39,659 nucleotides of DNA from Kitasatospora papulosa (GTDB lineage Bacteria; Actinomycetota; Actinomycetes; Streptomycetales; Streptomycetaceae). The notes under the pieces were generated by a model. That model ran no database searches and had not been told where the DNA came from. It saw only the letters and a list, made by a program, of their open reading frames with translations. A program made the translations under genes and the position numbers. Numbering within the stretch: position 1 is the first letter of the stretch; each line of letters begins with the position of its first letter. Shown here one piece after another: positions 16,661-24,897 of this stretch. The stretch is taken from the NCBI RefSeq assembly GCF_000717245.1, contig NZ_JNYQ01000026.1, forward strand, positions 1 through 39,659, given 5' to 3'.

Positions 16661-16830
16661 GGTGAGATCGAGGGGTTCTGAACGGCAGAACGATCGTGGG
16701 GGAGGTTCGTAACTTCCTGAGGAGAGAGGGCTGGTGCGTGCCAGAGCGGCGAGGCGAACGGCCTTGAGTAGGCCCAGAGTGCGGGCATACTGAGGGCTCC
16801 TTCTCGGGTCTGGCACGGGAGGGAAAAGTC

Positions 16831-16860
16831 CGGGGACGTCGTGGGGACGACCCCGGGCAC
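16831..16860. terminator. Hairpin downstream of the transfer operon
   Basis: An interrupted G+C-rich stem with an inner 5-bp perfect part (16838-16842 with 16847-16851) and outer GGG/CCC pairing lies 60 bases past the end of the VirB4-like gene. It is a plausible end of the leftward transfer transcript. The region 16661-16919 otherwise shows no convincing gene. Confidence 0.35.
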
Positions 16861-16919
16861 TGCGCTCTTCGCACCAGGTGATGCCAGGCAGCCTGTGCGG
16901 TCCTCGCCAGCCCTGTCGG

Positions 16920-19139
16920 TCAGTCGCCGAACCCGAACTCCTTGCCGGTCTTGGCGTCGTAGGCGAGACCGGTGACCGGGGAGAGGCGGATCTCGCGGGA
17001 CTCTGCCCGCGCCCCCTTCTTCCACGCGACGCCACCGATCGCCGCCCGGACTGTCACATCAGCCCGGAAGTCCTCCACTGGCAGGACAATTTCAGGCATC
17101 TTGACCACCTGGCCATCAGCGAGTTCACCGATGCTCCGCCCTCCAACGGCCTCACTTACCGCGCTCTTGCCGCCAACGTCGATGCGCAGGTACTGGGTGA
17201 TCGTGCTGGGTGGCGATACCAGCTTGACGATCACGCGCTTCTTGTCATCGGTCCACTCGGCTACTAGATCAGCCCCCACGCCGTCAATGTAGAGGGGTGC
17301 CCGTGCCTCGCCCTCGTACGGAGGCGCCGCTGCGGAAGCGGCGGCTTTCTCTGCGCGCTGCTCGTTCTGCTGGCGTTGCTTGGCCTCGCCTCCTGGGTTG
17401 TCCCAGACGAACGCGATCGCGAGGGAGAGTGCCACGATGGCCGCAGCGGCGGGCCACAGCCGCTTCAGGCTGTCGCGGGTCGGGTCGTCATCGGTGGCCG
17501 TTTCGGGCTGGCGGAATTCCGGGTTCGCGGCCGGGGTGATGTCGTGGGCTGGCCCAGCCCACATGTCCTCTTTGCCCATGCGGGCGACGGTAGCGCGCAA
17601 CTGCACCGCCCGGTCGGGACTTCCGCACAGATCAGCCACCCGGGCCCGGGTGGACAACCAGGCAACGGCCTCATCAGAGTTGATGCCGTATGCGGCGATG
17701 TCCTCCCGCTCCCCCAGGGCTGCGAGGTCCGCAGCCTCAGCGCACCGCCCCTCCATGGCGGCTTGCAGAGCCCTGTCATGCCAGTCGACGACGTTCGGCG
17801 GCATCTCCCAGAACCACCCGGACTCATCCTCCTCGTCATCAGGGGCGGGCACAGTCTTGGCCAGCACGGCGTCGGCGTCGTCTGCGCGGCCGTGGTCGTG
17901 CTCCTGGTCCTCGTCGGCCTCGTGCTCCTGGCCCTCGTCGTCGAGGGGGATTTCCTGCTCGACGACGGCGGCCTGCTGAGCCTGGCGGCGCCGTGAGGAT
18001 GTGTCGGTGAGGGCGGCTTCTTCCTCTGTCAGTACGGTCTCGATGATGTCGACGTAGTCCGGCCCGACCTTCCAGACGGCCTGTCCGGGGCCGAGTGTCG
18101 GGATCATGCTGACGGCCCAGGAGGGCAGGCCGAGCAGTGCGCCGACGTTGGCGGCCTCTTCGGGTCCCAGACGTCCGACGTGGGCGATCTCGCAGAGGCG
18201 GGCGAGGTCCTGGGCCTTGCCGTCGCCGAGGTCGGAGAGCGTGTGCATCACGACGTCCAGCGACAACGAGGCCTTGCGGCTGTTCTTCAGCAGACGCTGA
18301 ATGAGCTCGCTCGTGGCGGGGGACAGGAGAATCTGCCATGCCTCTTCGAGGACGAGGTGGCGGTGCACGGCGGTCGACTGCGGCAGCCACACGTGCTCCA
18401 CCCAGCAGGTGACGGCTGCCATCAGTGAGGGAATCGCCGGGGAGTTGCGGTCCAGGCCGGTGAAGTCGAAATTCAGCATGGGCAGGTCGACCGGCGGCAG
18501 ACCGGCGTCCTGGCCGTCGAAGAGCCCGCGGAGCGAACCCTCTGTGTAGCGGGACAGAGCGATCGCTGTTCCCTCGCCCCACTCGCCCAGTTTGGTCGCC
18601 GGCCAACGGCCGCTCTCCGGGTTCGTGAGCGCGTCGACGAGCCCGCCGAGTGCCGTGGCCTTGGGGTGGTTCAACGCGTGCTGAAGTGCATGCGTGGCCT
18701 GCGGGGTCAGGGCGGCGGGTTCCACGGCGAGGATGAGCGAGCGGACCAGCTGCTCGCGGACCTGCGGCGGGAACAGGTCCGAGCACGGGTTGAGGGTGAA
18801 GTTCCGCGCGTCGATGACGAGTCCGCCCAGAGCGCGGGAGATCGGTGCCCATTCCCCCGCGTTGTCCTCGCCGTAGGAGTCGATGACGACAGCCTGGTGG
18901 TCGTTGTCGCGGATCTCGCGGGCCATGCGTGCCTTGGCCGTGGTGCTCTTCCCGGAGCCGAGACCGCCCAGCGCGAGCGAATTCGTGGAGGGCAGTACCG
19001 CGGATTCGGTGAGCACAGGGGAGAGGCGGAACTCCCTTCCGTCCAGCAGGGACCGGCCGATCGTGATACCGGGGAAACGCGCGCTGGAGGTGACGAGGGG
19101 CGCGGTGATCGCGGCGTGGGTCGAGGCCAGGCGGATCAT
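16920..19139 (-). CDS. VirB4-like conjugation ATPase with membrane-anchored C-terminal extension
   Basis: A 739-residue protein. Walker A is GGLGSGKST (residues 58-66), and a Walker B-type HLVLEEAW lies at 261-268. The VMHTLSDLGDG segment near 297 is typical of VirB4/TraC-like secretion ATPases of actinomycete transfer systems. After the ATPase (to about 375) comes a very acidic linker (400-440), a helical segment, a transmembrane helix (about 561-579) and an extracellular region of about 160 residues. The extension is not part of ordinary VirB4. The start overlaps the stop of the preceding gene (TAATG). The role inferred is powering assembly or substrate transfer at the membrane. A 37-base stretch in the linker nearly repeats one in the helicase gene. 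Confidence 0.8.
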   Translation of the reverse strand: MIRLASTHAAITAPLVTSSARFPGITIGRSLLDGREFRLSPVLTESAVLPSTNSLALGGLGSGKSTTAKARMAREIRDNDHQAVVIDSYGEDNAGEWAPISRALGGLVIDARNFTLNPCSDLFPPQVREQLVRSLILAVEPAALTPQATHALQHALNHPKATALGGLVDALTNPESGRWPATKLGEWGEGTAIALSRYTEGSLRGLFDGQDAGLPPVDLPMLNFDFTGLDRNSPAIPSLMAAVTCWVEHVWLPQSTAVHRHLVLEEAWQILLSPATSELIQRLLKNSRKASLSLDVVMHTLSDLGDGKAQDLARLCEIAHVGRLGPEEAANVGALLGLPSWAVSMIPTLGPGQAVWKVGPDYVDIIETVLTEEEAALTDTSSRRRQAQQAAVVEQEIPLDDEGQEHEADEDQEHDHGRADDADAVLAKTVPAPDDEEDESGWFWEMPPNVVDWHDRALQAAMEGRCAEAADLAALGEREDIAAYGINSDEAVAWLSTRARVADLCGSPDRAVQLRATVARMGKEDMWAGPAHDITPAANPEFRQPETATDDDPTRDSLKRLWPAAAAIVALSLAIAFVWDNPGGEAKQRQQNEQRAEKAAASAAAPPYEGEARAPLYIDGVGADLVAEWTDDKKRVIVKLVSPPSTITQYLRIDVGGKSAVSEAVGGRSIGELADGQVVKMPEIVLPVEDFRADVTVRAAIGGVAWKKGARAESREIRLSPVTGLAYDAKTGKEFGFGD

Positions 19140-20206
19140 TAGAGGATCGCCCCTTTCTGGGTGGAGGCTCCGTGCGGGGTGGTCATGACGTGTGCGCGGT
19201 GCTGCTGGCCGGTGAGCCAGTCGAGGCGGATACGGTGCCGATCGGCGGTGAGAGAGGCCTGCCACCGGGCGTCCGTGACGTCCTCGGGGCTCTCGCCCCA
19301 GACGGTCAGGTAGGCGTCCAGGTCGACCAGCGTGGCGCCCTGGACGAGCGCGCCGTGGGTAGTCCCACTGGCGAGGTCCTGGGCGTCCGCCTTGATCTTG
19401 TCGGTGGTGAACGCCTCGCCGGCCGCGCGCTGCCACCGGGCCGAGCGGCGGGACTGTGCCGGTGGCAGGGGCCGGTAGAGAACGGCGAGGGAGCGGGATG
19501 CGTCCTGTCCGAGGAGCAGTCGCGGCATGAGGTCGCCGCCGCTCTCCTCGGGCCAGCCGGTGATGCGGGCCGTGGCCGCATATCGGCCGTCGTCGAGCGC
19601 GGCCCACCCGGGCCCCCGCTCGATCACCTCAGGCACGGGCTCGAGTTCAAGGGGCGCCAAGGTGCCGAGCGCGGCGAACTCCCCCTCCAACGTGTCGACC
19701 ACACGAGCCGGAGCCAGCCCCTTGGGGACGTGCACGGAGATGGTCTGTGTGTGGTCGGTGGTGGCACCGACCACAGAGTGATGGGTCACGTGCACCTGAA
19801 TCCCTGCGTTGCGGGCCTGCTCCCCCGCGAAATTCAGGGCGCGGGCAAACGCGGCGTGAAACTCGGTCCGGCGGTGCGGGTCCTGCATGGTGCCGTGATG
19901 CGGGTAGAGCGTCCACGTCCGGGTAGTCCCCGGCCGGGTGGTCATGGAGTCGGGCGCGGTGCGCTCCCGGACCCGCCGGTATCCGACAGCCGCCCAGCGC
20001 CCGATCGAGCGGGGGCCCGGCGTCAGGTTGAGCACCGCTGCGGCTGCGCCGACCGCCCCGAACATCCACACCGGGGGCGGGGTGAGCATCGCCGACATGA
20101 GGACGGCGCTCCCGGCCACGGCATTGGTCTTGGTCAGCATCGATTCGGCAGGACTGAGACCGCGCTGCAGGGCGGGCACACGGTAGCCGGGCGTCAGGGA
20201 GTACAC
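19139..20206 (-). CDS. PrgI/SCO6880-like type IV secretion membrane protein
   Basis: A 355-residue protein starting at GTG 20206 with GGAGG eight bases upstream; an upstream in-frame ATG lies in the leader. The first 70 residues contain two hydrophobic segments (AGSAVLMSAML and WMFGAVGAAAAVLNL). The rest is soluble, with TWTLYPHHGTMQDPHRRTEF, a GPGWAALDDGRYAATARITG segment and WLTGQQHRAH near the end. This matches SCO6880/PrgI-like proteins found beside VirB4 in actinomycete conjugation clusters. Its stop overlaps the start of the VirB4-like gene, which agrees with a shared complex at the membrane. Confidence 0.72.
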   Translation of the reverse strand: MYSLTPGYRVPALQRGLSPAESMLTKTNAVAGSAVLMSAMLTPPPVWMFGAVGAAAAVLNLTPGPRSIGRWAAVGYRRVRERTAPDSMTTRPGTTRTWTLYPHHGTMQDPHRRTEFHAAFARALNFAGEQARNAGIQVHVTHHSVVGATTDHTQTISVHVPKGLAPARVVDTLEGEFAALGTLAPLELEPVPEVIERGPGWAALDDGRYAATARITGWPEESGGDLMPRLLLGQDASRSLAVLYRPLPPAQSRRSARWQRAAGEAFTTDKIKADAQDLASGTTHGALVQGATLVDLDAYLTVWGESPEDVTDARWQASLTADRHRIRLDWLTGQQHRAHVMTTPHGASTQKGAIL

Positions 20207-20230
20207 GGGGATTCCTCCAGGAAATTGGGG

Positions 20231-20282
20231 GGGCCGCGCCACCCGCCCCGGCCGTCATGGTCGGGGGCGGGCGGCGCGGCCC
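20231..20282. terminator. 19-bp hairpin within the transfer operon
   Basis: The arms 20231-20249 and 20264-20282 pair with one mismatch around a 14-base loop. It lies between the TrbL-like and PrgI-like genes and may act as an attenuator or as an mRNA-stabilising structure, lowering expression of the downstream ATPase genes. Confidence 0.6.
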
Positions 20283-20292
20283 GGGGGTCCAG

Positions 20293-21585
20293 CTACGGGT
20301 TGGGCGGCCTGGTGGGCATCGGGGCCGGCTGCGGCGCCGGAGCGACCGTAGCCGGAGCCGGAGGGCGGGTGCCCGCAGGCGAGACCGGCGGCCCCTGGCG
20401 GGGCTGCGGGGCACCTGTCCTGGACTGCGCAGCAACGCGTGCCTGCCGTCGCGCCTCGGTCAGCCGGGCATGGCGCTCGGCTCCCTCGTTCACCTGCTTG
20501 ATGGTGGACGCGGTGGTCAGCCGTCCCGGCCGCGTGTGGTGCGGGACGCCGTAGGCGGCGAGCAGCACTCCGCGGTCCTGGTGGACGGCGCGGGCGGGGG
20601 TCGGGACCGTGCGCAGTCCGCGCGGTCCGTTCTCCTGCTCGTAGACGTCCGGGACACCCGCCCGCACGACGGCCCGGGCAACCGGGTTCGTCGTGCGGCT
20701 CTCCACCATGCTCCGGGCCGCGCCCGCGATCCTCGGACCGACGTACGGCACACCATGGAAGATCATGCGCAGCATCAGCGCGCACACACCGAGCAGCAGC
20801 ACGGTGTCCAGGACCAGTGATTTCTTGGTGAGCGGAATGAACGGGGTGACCAGCAGGAGCACCATCGGGGTGAAGAGCAGCCCGAGTAGCCGGTTGAGCC
20901 ACGCACGCACCGCCGTGGTGTCGCCGCCGCGTGCGAGGGAGGCGAGCACCAGGGGCGCCGCACACACGAACGCGAGGGTGCCGAGCTGCCGGGCGACGAA
21001 CACGAGGCCGGCGAACGCCAGGAGCACGACGAGCGCGCTGATGATCAGCAACTGTGCCAACGGGTTTCCCGCGTCGCCGCCCTCCTCAAGGTGCGACTGG
21101 ATCGACCCGAAAAGCGTTGCCTCGTCAGCGTTGAACGCTGCCGTGAACGCGTGGCTCACAGCCTTGTTCAGTTCCATGATCGCGGCAGGCACGGCCGACA
21201 TTCCGGCGATGGCTACGAGTGTCCAACCGGTTGAGGCGCCCATCTGCCTGAGCCGGGGCAGGCCCTGCCATGCGGTCAGGGCGCACATCACGACGACACA
21301 AATGAAGATCGCGACGGCGATGTGCTGACCGAGCCACATGAAGGGCGCGTATGACCAGTCGTCAGGTTCCACCGGGGCTGACAGGCTCTTGGGGGCGACC
21401 AGTTCGCTGACGGTGTCGCAGAGGCCTTTGGCGAGGTCCTTGACGAGGTCTGCTGCTGTGTCGGTGACCCCGCCGGACGGCGGGATGACGTTCCCGTCCG
21501 GGGCGGTGGTGCCGTCGTCCAGGCTGCGCTCACAGAACTCGCGGGCGTAGCCCTTGATCTGGTCGCAGGGGTTGTTGTCCGGCAT
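20293..21585 (-). CDS. TrbL/VirB6-like polytopic membrane protein
   Basis: A 430-residue protein. About 85 N-terminal residues contain paired Cys. Then come hydrophobic segments, among them HIAVAIFICVVVMCALTAW, WTLVAIAGMSAVPAAIM, LLIISALVVLLAFAGLVFVA, LAFVCAAPLVLASLA and LLFTPMVLLLVTPFIPL. The C-terminal 100 residues are Pro/Arg-rich and probably cytoplasmic. The layout fits the inner-membrane channel protein (TrbL/VirB6 group) of actinomycete type IV-like transfer systems. TGAGGACG precedes ATG 21585. It follows the pilin-like gene by ten bases and is part of the same operon. Confidence 0.72.
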   Translation of the reverse strand: MPDNNPCDQIKGYAREFCERSLDDGTTAPDGNVIPPSGGVTDTAADLVKDLAKGLCDTVSELVAPKSLSAPVEPDDWSYAPFMWLGQHIAVAIFICVVVMCALTAWQGLPRLRQMGASTGWTLVAIAGMSAVPAAIMELNKAVSHAFTAAFNADEATLFGSIQSHLEEGGDAGNPLAQLLIISALVVLLAFAGLVFVARQLGTLAFVCAAPLVLASLARGGDTTAVRAWLNRLLGLLFTPMVLLLVTPFIPLTKKSLVLDTVLLLGVCALMLRMIFHGVPYVGPRIAGAARSMVESRTTNPVARAVVRAGVPDVYEQENGPRGLRTVPTPARAVHQDRGVLLAAYGVPHHTRPGRLTTASTIKQVNEGAERHARLTEARRQARVAAQSRTGAPQPRQGPPVSPAGTRPPAPATVAPAPQPAPMPTRPPNP

Positions 21586-21595
21586 GGTGTCGTCC

Positions 21596-21865
21596 TCACA
21601 CGCTCGTCACGGTGGAGAACAGCGTGCTTCCGTACATCGCGAGGATGACCGCGACGAAAAGCGTGCCGATCGCCAGGCCGCCCTTCCTGAGCGCTCCCTT
21701 GGGGTCGTTGGAGAGCTGGAGGAGCATTCGGACCGCGATGACGGCGATCACTGCGGCAATTGCCTTGGTGACGAGACCGCCACCGGTCATTCCGATGGTG
21801 GCGAAAAAGTCCGTGAATCCGGTGGACAGGTCCCGGCCTTCAGCGAGGGTGTTGAAGGTGCGCAT
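21596..21865 (-). CDS. Small VirB2/TrbC-like membrane protein
   Basis: An 89-residue protein with two hydrophobic helices (about 28-47, TGGGLVTKAIAAVIAVIAV; about 65-85, LAIGTLFVAVILAMYGSTLF) joined by a short charged loop with KGALRKGG. The size and topology match the pilin-like subunits (VirB2/TrbC group) that lie between the wall hydrolase and TrbL-like genes in such clusters. There is no long signal peptide. The stop of the preceding gene is one base upstream of the start, so translation is coupled. The pilin role is inferred from position and topology. Confidence 0.62.
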   Translation of the reverse strand: MRTFNTLAEGRDLSTGFTDFFATIGMTGGGLVTKAIAAVIAVIAVRMLLQLSNDPKGALRKGGLAIGTLFVAVILAMYGSTLFSTVTSV

Positions 21866-21866
21866 T

Positions 21867-22865
21867 TCAGATCTCCTTGGAGGGTACGGGGCGTGCGACG
21901 GAATACAGGTCGGACATCATGTCCATGGGGTCATACCGGACGTTGGTGCCGGGTTTGGGGGCGTTGATGATCCAGCCGCCCCCGACGTAGATCCCGACGT
22001 GGTGAATGCTCGCGGCGCTCGATCCGTAGAAAACGAGATCGCCGGGACGCATCTGTCCGGGTGTTACGGGCTCTGATGCCGCGAATTGCGCGGCTGCGGT
22101 GCGAGGCAGGACGATTCCCGCTTTCGCGTAGGCGTAGAGGACGAGTCCGGAGCAGTCGAAACCGGTGATGCTCGATCCGGAACTCCCATTCGGGGAGCAG
22201 CAACTCCCCTTGGAGGCTCCGTTGGCGTTTCCGCCACCCCACGAATAGGGGGTGCCAATCTCGCCCTTTGCGGCGTTGACGGCGGTTTCAGCCTGCGTGC
22301 CGGTGGCTGTCTTTCCGCCGCCGGGTTGTTTGGCTAACGCGTTGATCGACCTGACGTAGTTCTGTGTCTCGTCGATTTTGGGGACGCCCCCGGCCGCGAT
22401 AACCCTGCCGCTGCCCGCGTTGTAGGCGGCGAGCATGTTGGATTGCCTGTCACCGGGGACGTCTTTGACTTCTTCGGCGACGGTGCACAGGTATTTCGCG
22501 GACGAGGGGATGGCGTCCTCTGGATCCCAGACGTCCCGTTTACCGTCGCCGTTGCCGTCGATTCCGTGGGATTCCCACGTTGACGGCATGAACTGCGCGA
22601 TGCCCTGGGCACCGGCGGGCGACTGCGCTTTTGGATTGAAGCCGGATTCCTGCGTGATGAGTGCGGCCAGCAGGTTCGGGCTGACGTCGGGGCAGGTATT
22701 TCCTGCCTCCTCGATCAGCGGCCGGTATTCGGCGGGCACAGACATGCTGAGCGCCGCCCCGAGCCCAGTGCCGGCCGATCCGGCGCCGGTCGCCTGCACG
22801 AGCGCGCCGACGACGACGGCCGCGGCGGCTCCCACGCCGATTGTGGCGGCTGATGTGGCTCTCAA
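21867..22865 (-). CDS. Lytic transglycosylase / NlpC-P60 cell-wall hydrolase
   Basis: A 332-residue two-domain enzyme starting at TTG 22865 (AAGGAGGG nine bases upstream). A signal-like hydrophobic segment covers residues 7-35. The first domain is a lytic transglycosylase: catalytic Glu73 in QESGFNP, then GIAQFMPSTW (88-97) and AAYNAGSG (146-153). The second is NlpC/P60: Cys238 in FDCSGLV and His289 in IHHVGIYVG, with a GTPYSWGG segment before them. It should open peptidoglycan locally, acting outside the membrane, for assembly of the transfer channel. The Ser/Gly- and Cys-containing insert before Cys238 is unusual. It lies between the repeat array at 22912-23054 and the pilin-like gene. Confidence 0.88.
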   Translation of the reverse strand: MRATSAATIGVGAAAAVVVGALVQATGAGSAGTGLGAALSMSVPAEYRPLIEEAGNTCPDVSPNLLAALITQESGFNPKAQSPAGAQGIAQFMPSTWESHGIDGNGDGKRDVWDPEDAIPSSAKYLCTVAEEVKDVPGDRQSNMLAAYNAGSGRVIAAGGVPKIDETQNYVRSINALAKQPGGGKTATGTQAETAVNAAKGEIGTPYSWGGGNANGASKGSCCSPNGSSGSSITGFDCSGLVLYAYAKAGIVLPRTAAAQFAASEPVTPGQMRPGDLVFYGSSAASIHHVGIYVGGGWIINAPKPGTNVRYDPMDMMSDLYSVARPVPSKEI

Positions 22866-22911
22866 CGCGTTTTCCCTCCTTCCTGGCTCTCTGGATGTTT
22901 GTGCAGGTCAG

Positions 22912-23054
22912 GACCGTCATGCTGACCGCCCGGGCACCGTCATGCGGGGCCCGTGCACCGACATGGCACCGTCATGGCGGTGGGGCGCATGACGGTGCCC
23001 ATGTCGGTGAAATCGGCCTCCATGTCGGTGGGGATGACGGTGCTCGTGACGGTC
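22912..23054. repeat. Phased CACCGWCATG repeat array, candidate clt locus
   Basis: Ten-base repeats (consensus CACCGWCATG) occur forward at 22912, 22935, 22956 and 22967 and inverted at 22988, 23000, 23021 and 23033, with a weaker ninth copy at 23045. Spacings are close to multiples of 10-12 bases, so the copies lie on one face of the helix. The array starts at the stop codon of the TraB-like gene. In TraB-type plasmids such as pSVH1 the clt locus bound by TraB lies at that place and consists of short repeats. The motif itself is new to me. Confidence 0.75.
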
Positions 23055-24669
23055 ACGAGACCGACGTAGCGGCGGCCACGAGGTCGGCCAGCTTGTAGCC
23101 GCGCCCCTTCGCGGTCCGGCCTGCCGTAACGCCCAGGAGGTCCTTGAGCTGTTTTCCAGCTTCTGTCGGATCGGTTTCGGTGATATCGAGAGCGGGTGCC
23201 AGTTCGGCAGTGAGCATGAAGTCCACTCCGTCGCCCCGCATCAGCTCGATGGCTTTCTTCAGAGGCGACTCCGGAAGCGCCTTTTCTCGCCCGGCGATCG
23301 CTTCATCAACTGTCCGCCAGATGAACTCATCTGCGAACCAGAATCCGCGAATGAGAGCGGATGTTCCGCCTGCGAACAGGACGGCCTGGCCTGGGATTTT
23401 CGGGTCGAGGAGTGCGGGGTGGATCGGGGCGACCGTTTCGAAATACGAGTCCCCGAGCGCCACTTTCGCGGTTCCCTTTGCTGCCACGTAGAGGCAGAGA
23501 CGGTAGAGGAACTGGTCGCGCACCTTGACCGGGATAGCGTCATTGGAAGGGCGCTGGGTCATCATGATGGTGGAGATTCCGGACTCCAAAGATTTGGAGA
23601 CCAGCTTCCGCGACTTGTCCTCGTTATGGCGGACGGTCTCCTGGGACTCCTTGCTTCCGTCGTCGACGTAGAAGTCGGCGGCTTCATCGATGATGAAGAA
23701 AACCGGTTTGAACACGGGTGCGGGCTGCCGGTTGCGCTTGGCTTCCTGCATTTTCGTGTAGCGGTCGTCCACGCGGGCATTCAGCTCGTCGAGCATGCTC
23801 CCCAGGACGGCCGGATCGTCGGATGCCTCGTACCGGACGGCGACCTTCTGAAACTCTGTGAGTCCGCAGAGTTTCCCGTCGAGCAAATAGAGGTCGAAAT
23901 CGCCGTACGCGATCAGAAGGCACGTGATGATGCCGTTGACCAGGGTGGTTTTTCCGGTCTGCGTCATACCGCCGACGAGCAGTGATGCCTTGTCGAAGGT
24001 GGGGACGCCGACGAGTTTTCCGGTGACGTCGTGCCCCATCGGCACCCCGGCGAAATCGGCGATTTCCTGCCGGGTAGGCGCCGGGAACGGACGGCTGAAA
24101 GGCGGCTCCTTCAGCACCAGGAGGCGTACGTGCCGCTCGCTCTTTCGGCTGGTCTCCAGTTTCAGGTGGAGCCGGGTGACGCCGAACATGGAGGCAATGG
24201 AACCGATTTGCTTGCCCACGTCCTCGGATGTGCGTCCCGGGGGGAGGAGGAATTTGTAGAGGGTGCCGACGTCGAGCTGCTCGACGGTGACGTCCTCGTC
24301 CAGGATCACCTCGTCCTTGCCGATGGCCCCGGCCCGGGACAGCGCGGTCGTGAGCCCCGCGTGGACAGGCGGCCCCTGAACGTCCTCCTGAGCGGCTGCC
24401 ACGTCCCCTGTGGGCCCTTCCTGCCGGGAGGCTGCCGCAGGCTGCCTCTTGCGGTGCAGGTAGGCGTGGATGCGGGTACGGGCCCACCAGGCCGCGTAGC
24501 CGAGTGCGACGAGCGCCCCGACCGCGACGGCCACGGCGCCTCCCCAGGAGAGGCCGAGCTTGTCCTTGATCGCGGCGAGGATGCCGGCCGCGATACACAG
24601 GACGCCGATGGCGCCTGCCGCCTGCGCGTACAGCTCTTCCTCGGCGTCGGGCTTGCTCTGCTTGGTCAC
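23053..24669 (-). CDS. TraB-like FtsK/SpoIIIE-type DNA translocase
   Basis: A 538-residue protein starting at GTG 24669 with GAGGGG upstream. Two hydrophobic helices lie near 14-32 and 42-62. Walker A is GGMTQTGKTT (233-242) and Walker B FFIIDEAAD (324-332), followed by STIMMTQRPS. The last 80 residues (DGVDFMLTAELAPALDITET, AGKQLKDLLGVTAGRTAKGR, GYKLADLV) look like a winged-helix DNA-binding domain. In Streptomyces, TraB-type proteins of this kind move double-stranded plasmid DNA between mycelia after binding clt. A repeat array lies immediately past the stop codon. As the cluster also has VirB4-like parts, it might instead act as a coupling protein. Confidence 0.85.
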   Translation of the reverse strand: MTKQSKPDAEEELYAQAAGAIGVLCIAAGILAAIKDKLGLSWGGAVAVAVGALVALGYAAWWARTRIHAYLHRKRQPAAASRQEGPTGDVAAAQEDVQGPPVHAGLTTALSRAGAIGKDEVILDEDVTVEQLDVGTLYKFLLPPGRTSEDVGKQIGSIASMFGVTRLHLKLETSRKSERHVRLLVLKEPPFSRPFPAPTRQEIADFAGVPMGHDVTGKLVGVPTFDKASLLVGGMTQTGKTTLVNGIITCLLIAYGDFDLYLLDGKLCGLTEFQKVAVRYEASDDPAVLGSMLDELNARVDDRYTKMQEAKRNRQPAPVFKPVFFIIDEAADFYVDDGSKESQETVRHNEDKSRKLVSKSLESGISTIMMTQRPSNDAIPVKVRDQFLYRLCLYVAAKGTAKVALGDSYFETVAPIHPALLDPKIPGQAVLFAGGTSALIRGFWFADEFIWRTVDEAIAGREKALPESPLKKAIELMRGDGVDFMLTAELAPALDITETDPTEAGKQLKDLLGVTAGRTAKGRGYKLADLVAAATSVS

Positions 24670-24825
24670 TGCCCCTCTTTCGTAGTCGTGCGTGGACGGG
24701 TGGGTGGCATGGCGGCTGCTCGCCGGGTCTGCGGCCCTGGGCTCTGCGAACGCGTAGTTCGCTCACCTGGTCACTCACCGGGTCTGCGCCGTCTCGACTG
24801 CTGTGCGTTTTCCGGCAGTCGCGAC

Positions 24826-24858
24826 GATGTCCGGCCCGCTCGGTGCGGGCCGGACATC
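24826..24858. terminator. Perfect 14-bp hairpin terminator
   Basis: The arms 24826-24839 and 24845-24858 are perfectly complementary around a 5-base loop. It lies 40 bases past the stop of the SpdB-like gene, so transcription toward the TraB-like gene probably has a separate start in 24670-24825. Confidence 0.75.
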
Positions 24859-24897
24859 ATCGGTGGTGCCGGACGGTGGTCCGGGTGGTGCTGCGGG

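Noticed and set aside
16591..16788. A 65-codon leftward frame with a good ribosome binding site (AAGGAG, eight bases before ATG 16788)
   Set aside because: The product has no recognisable pattern and overlaps the decayed HATPase gene in another frame; kept only as a possibility.
22912..23054. A CRISPR array
   Set aside because: The repeats are only 10 bases long, occur in both orientations and have spacers of 1-13 bases; no cas genes are present.
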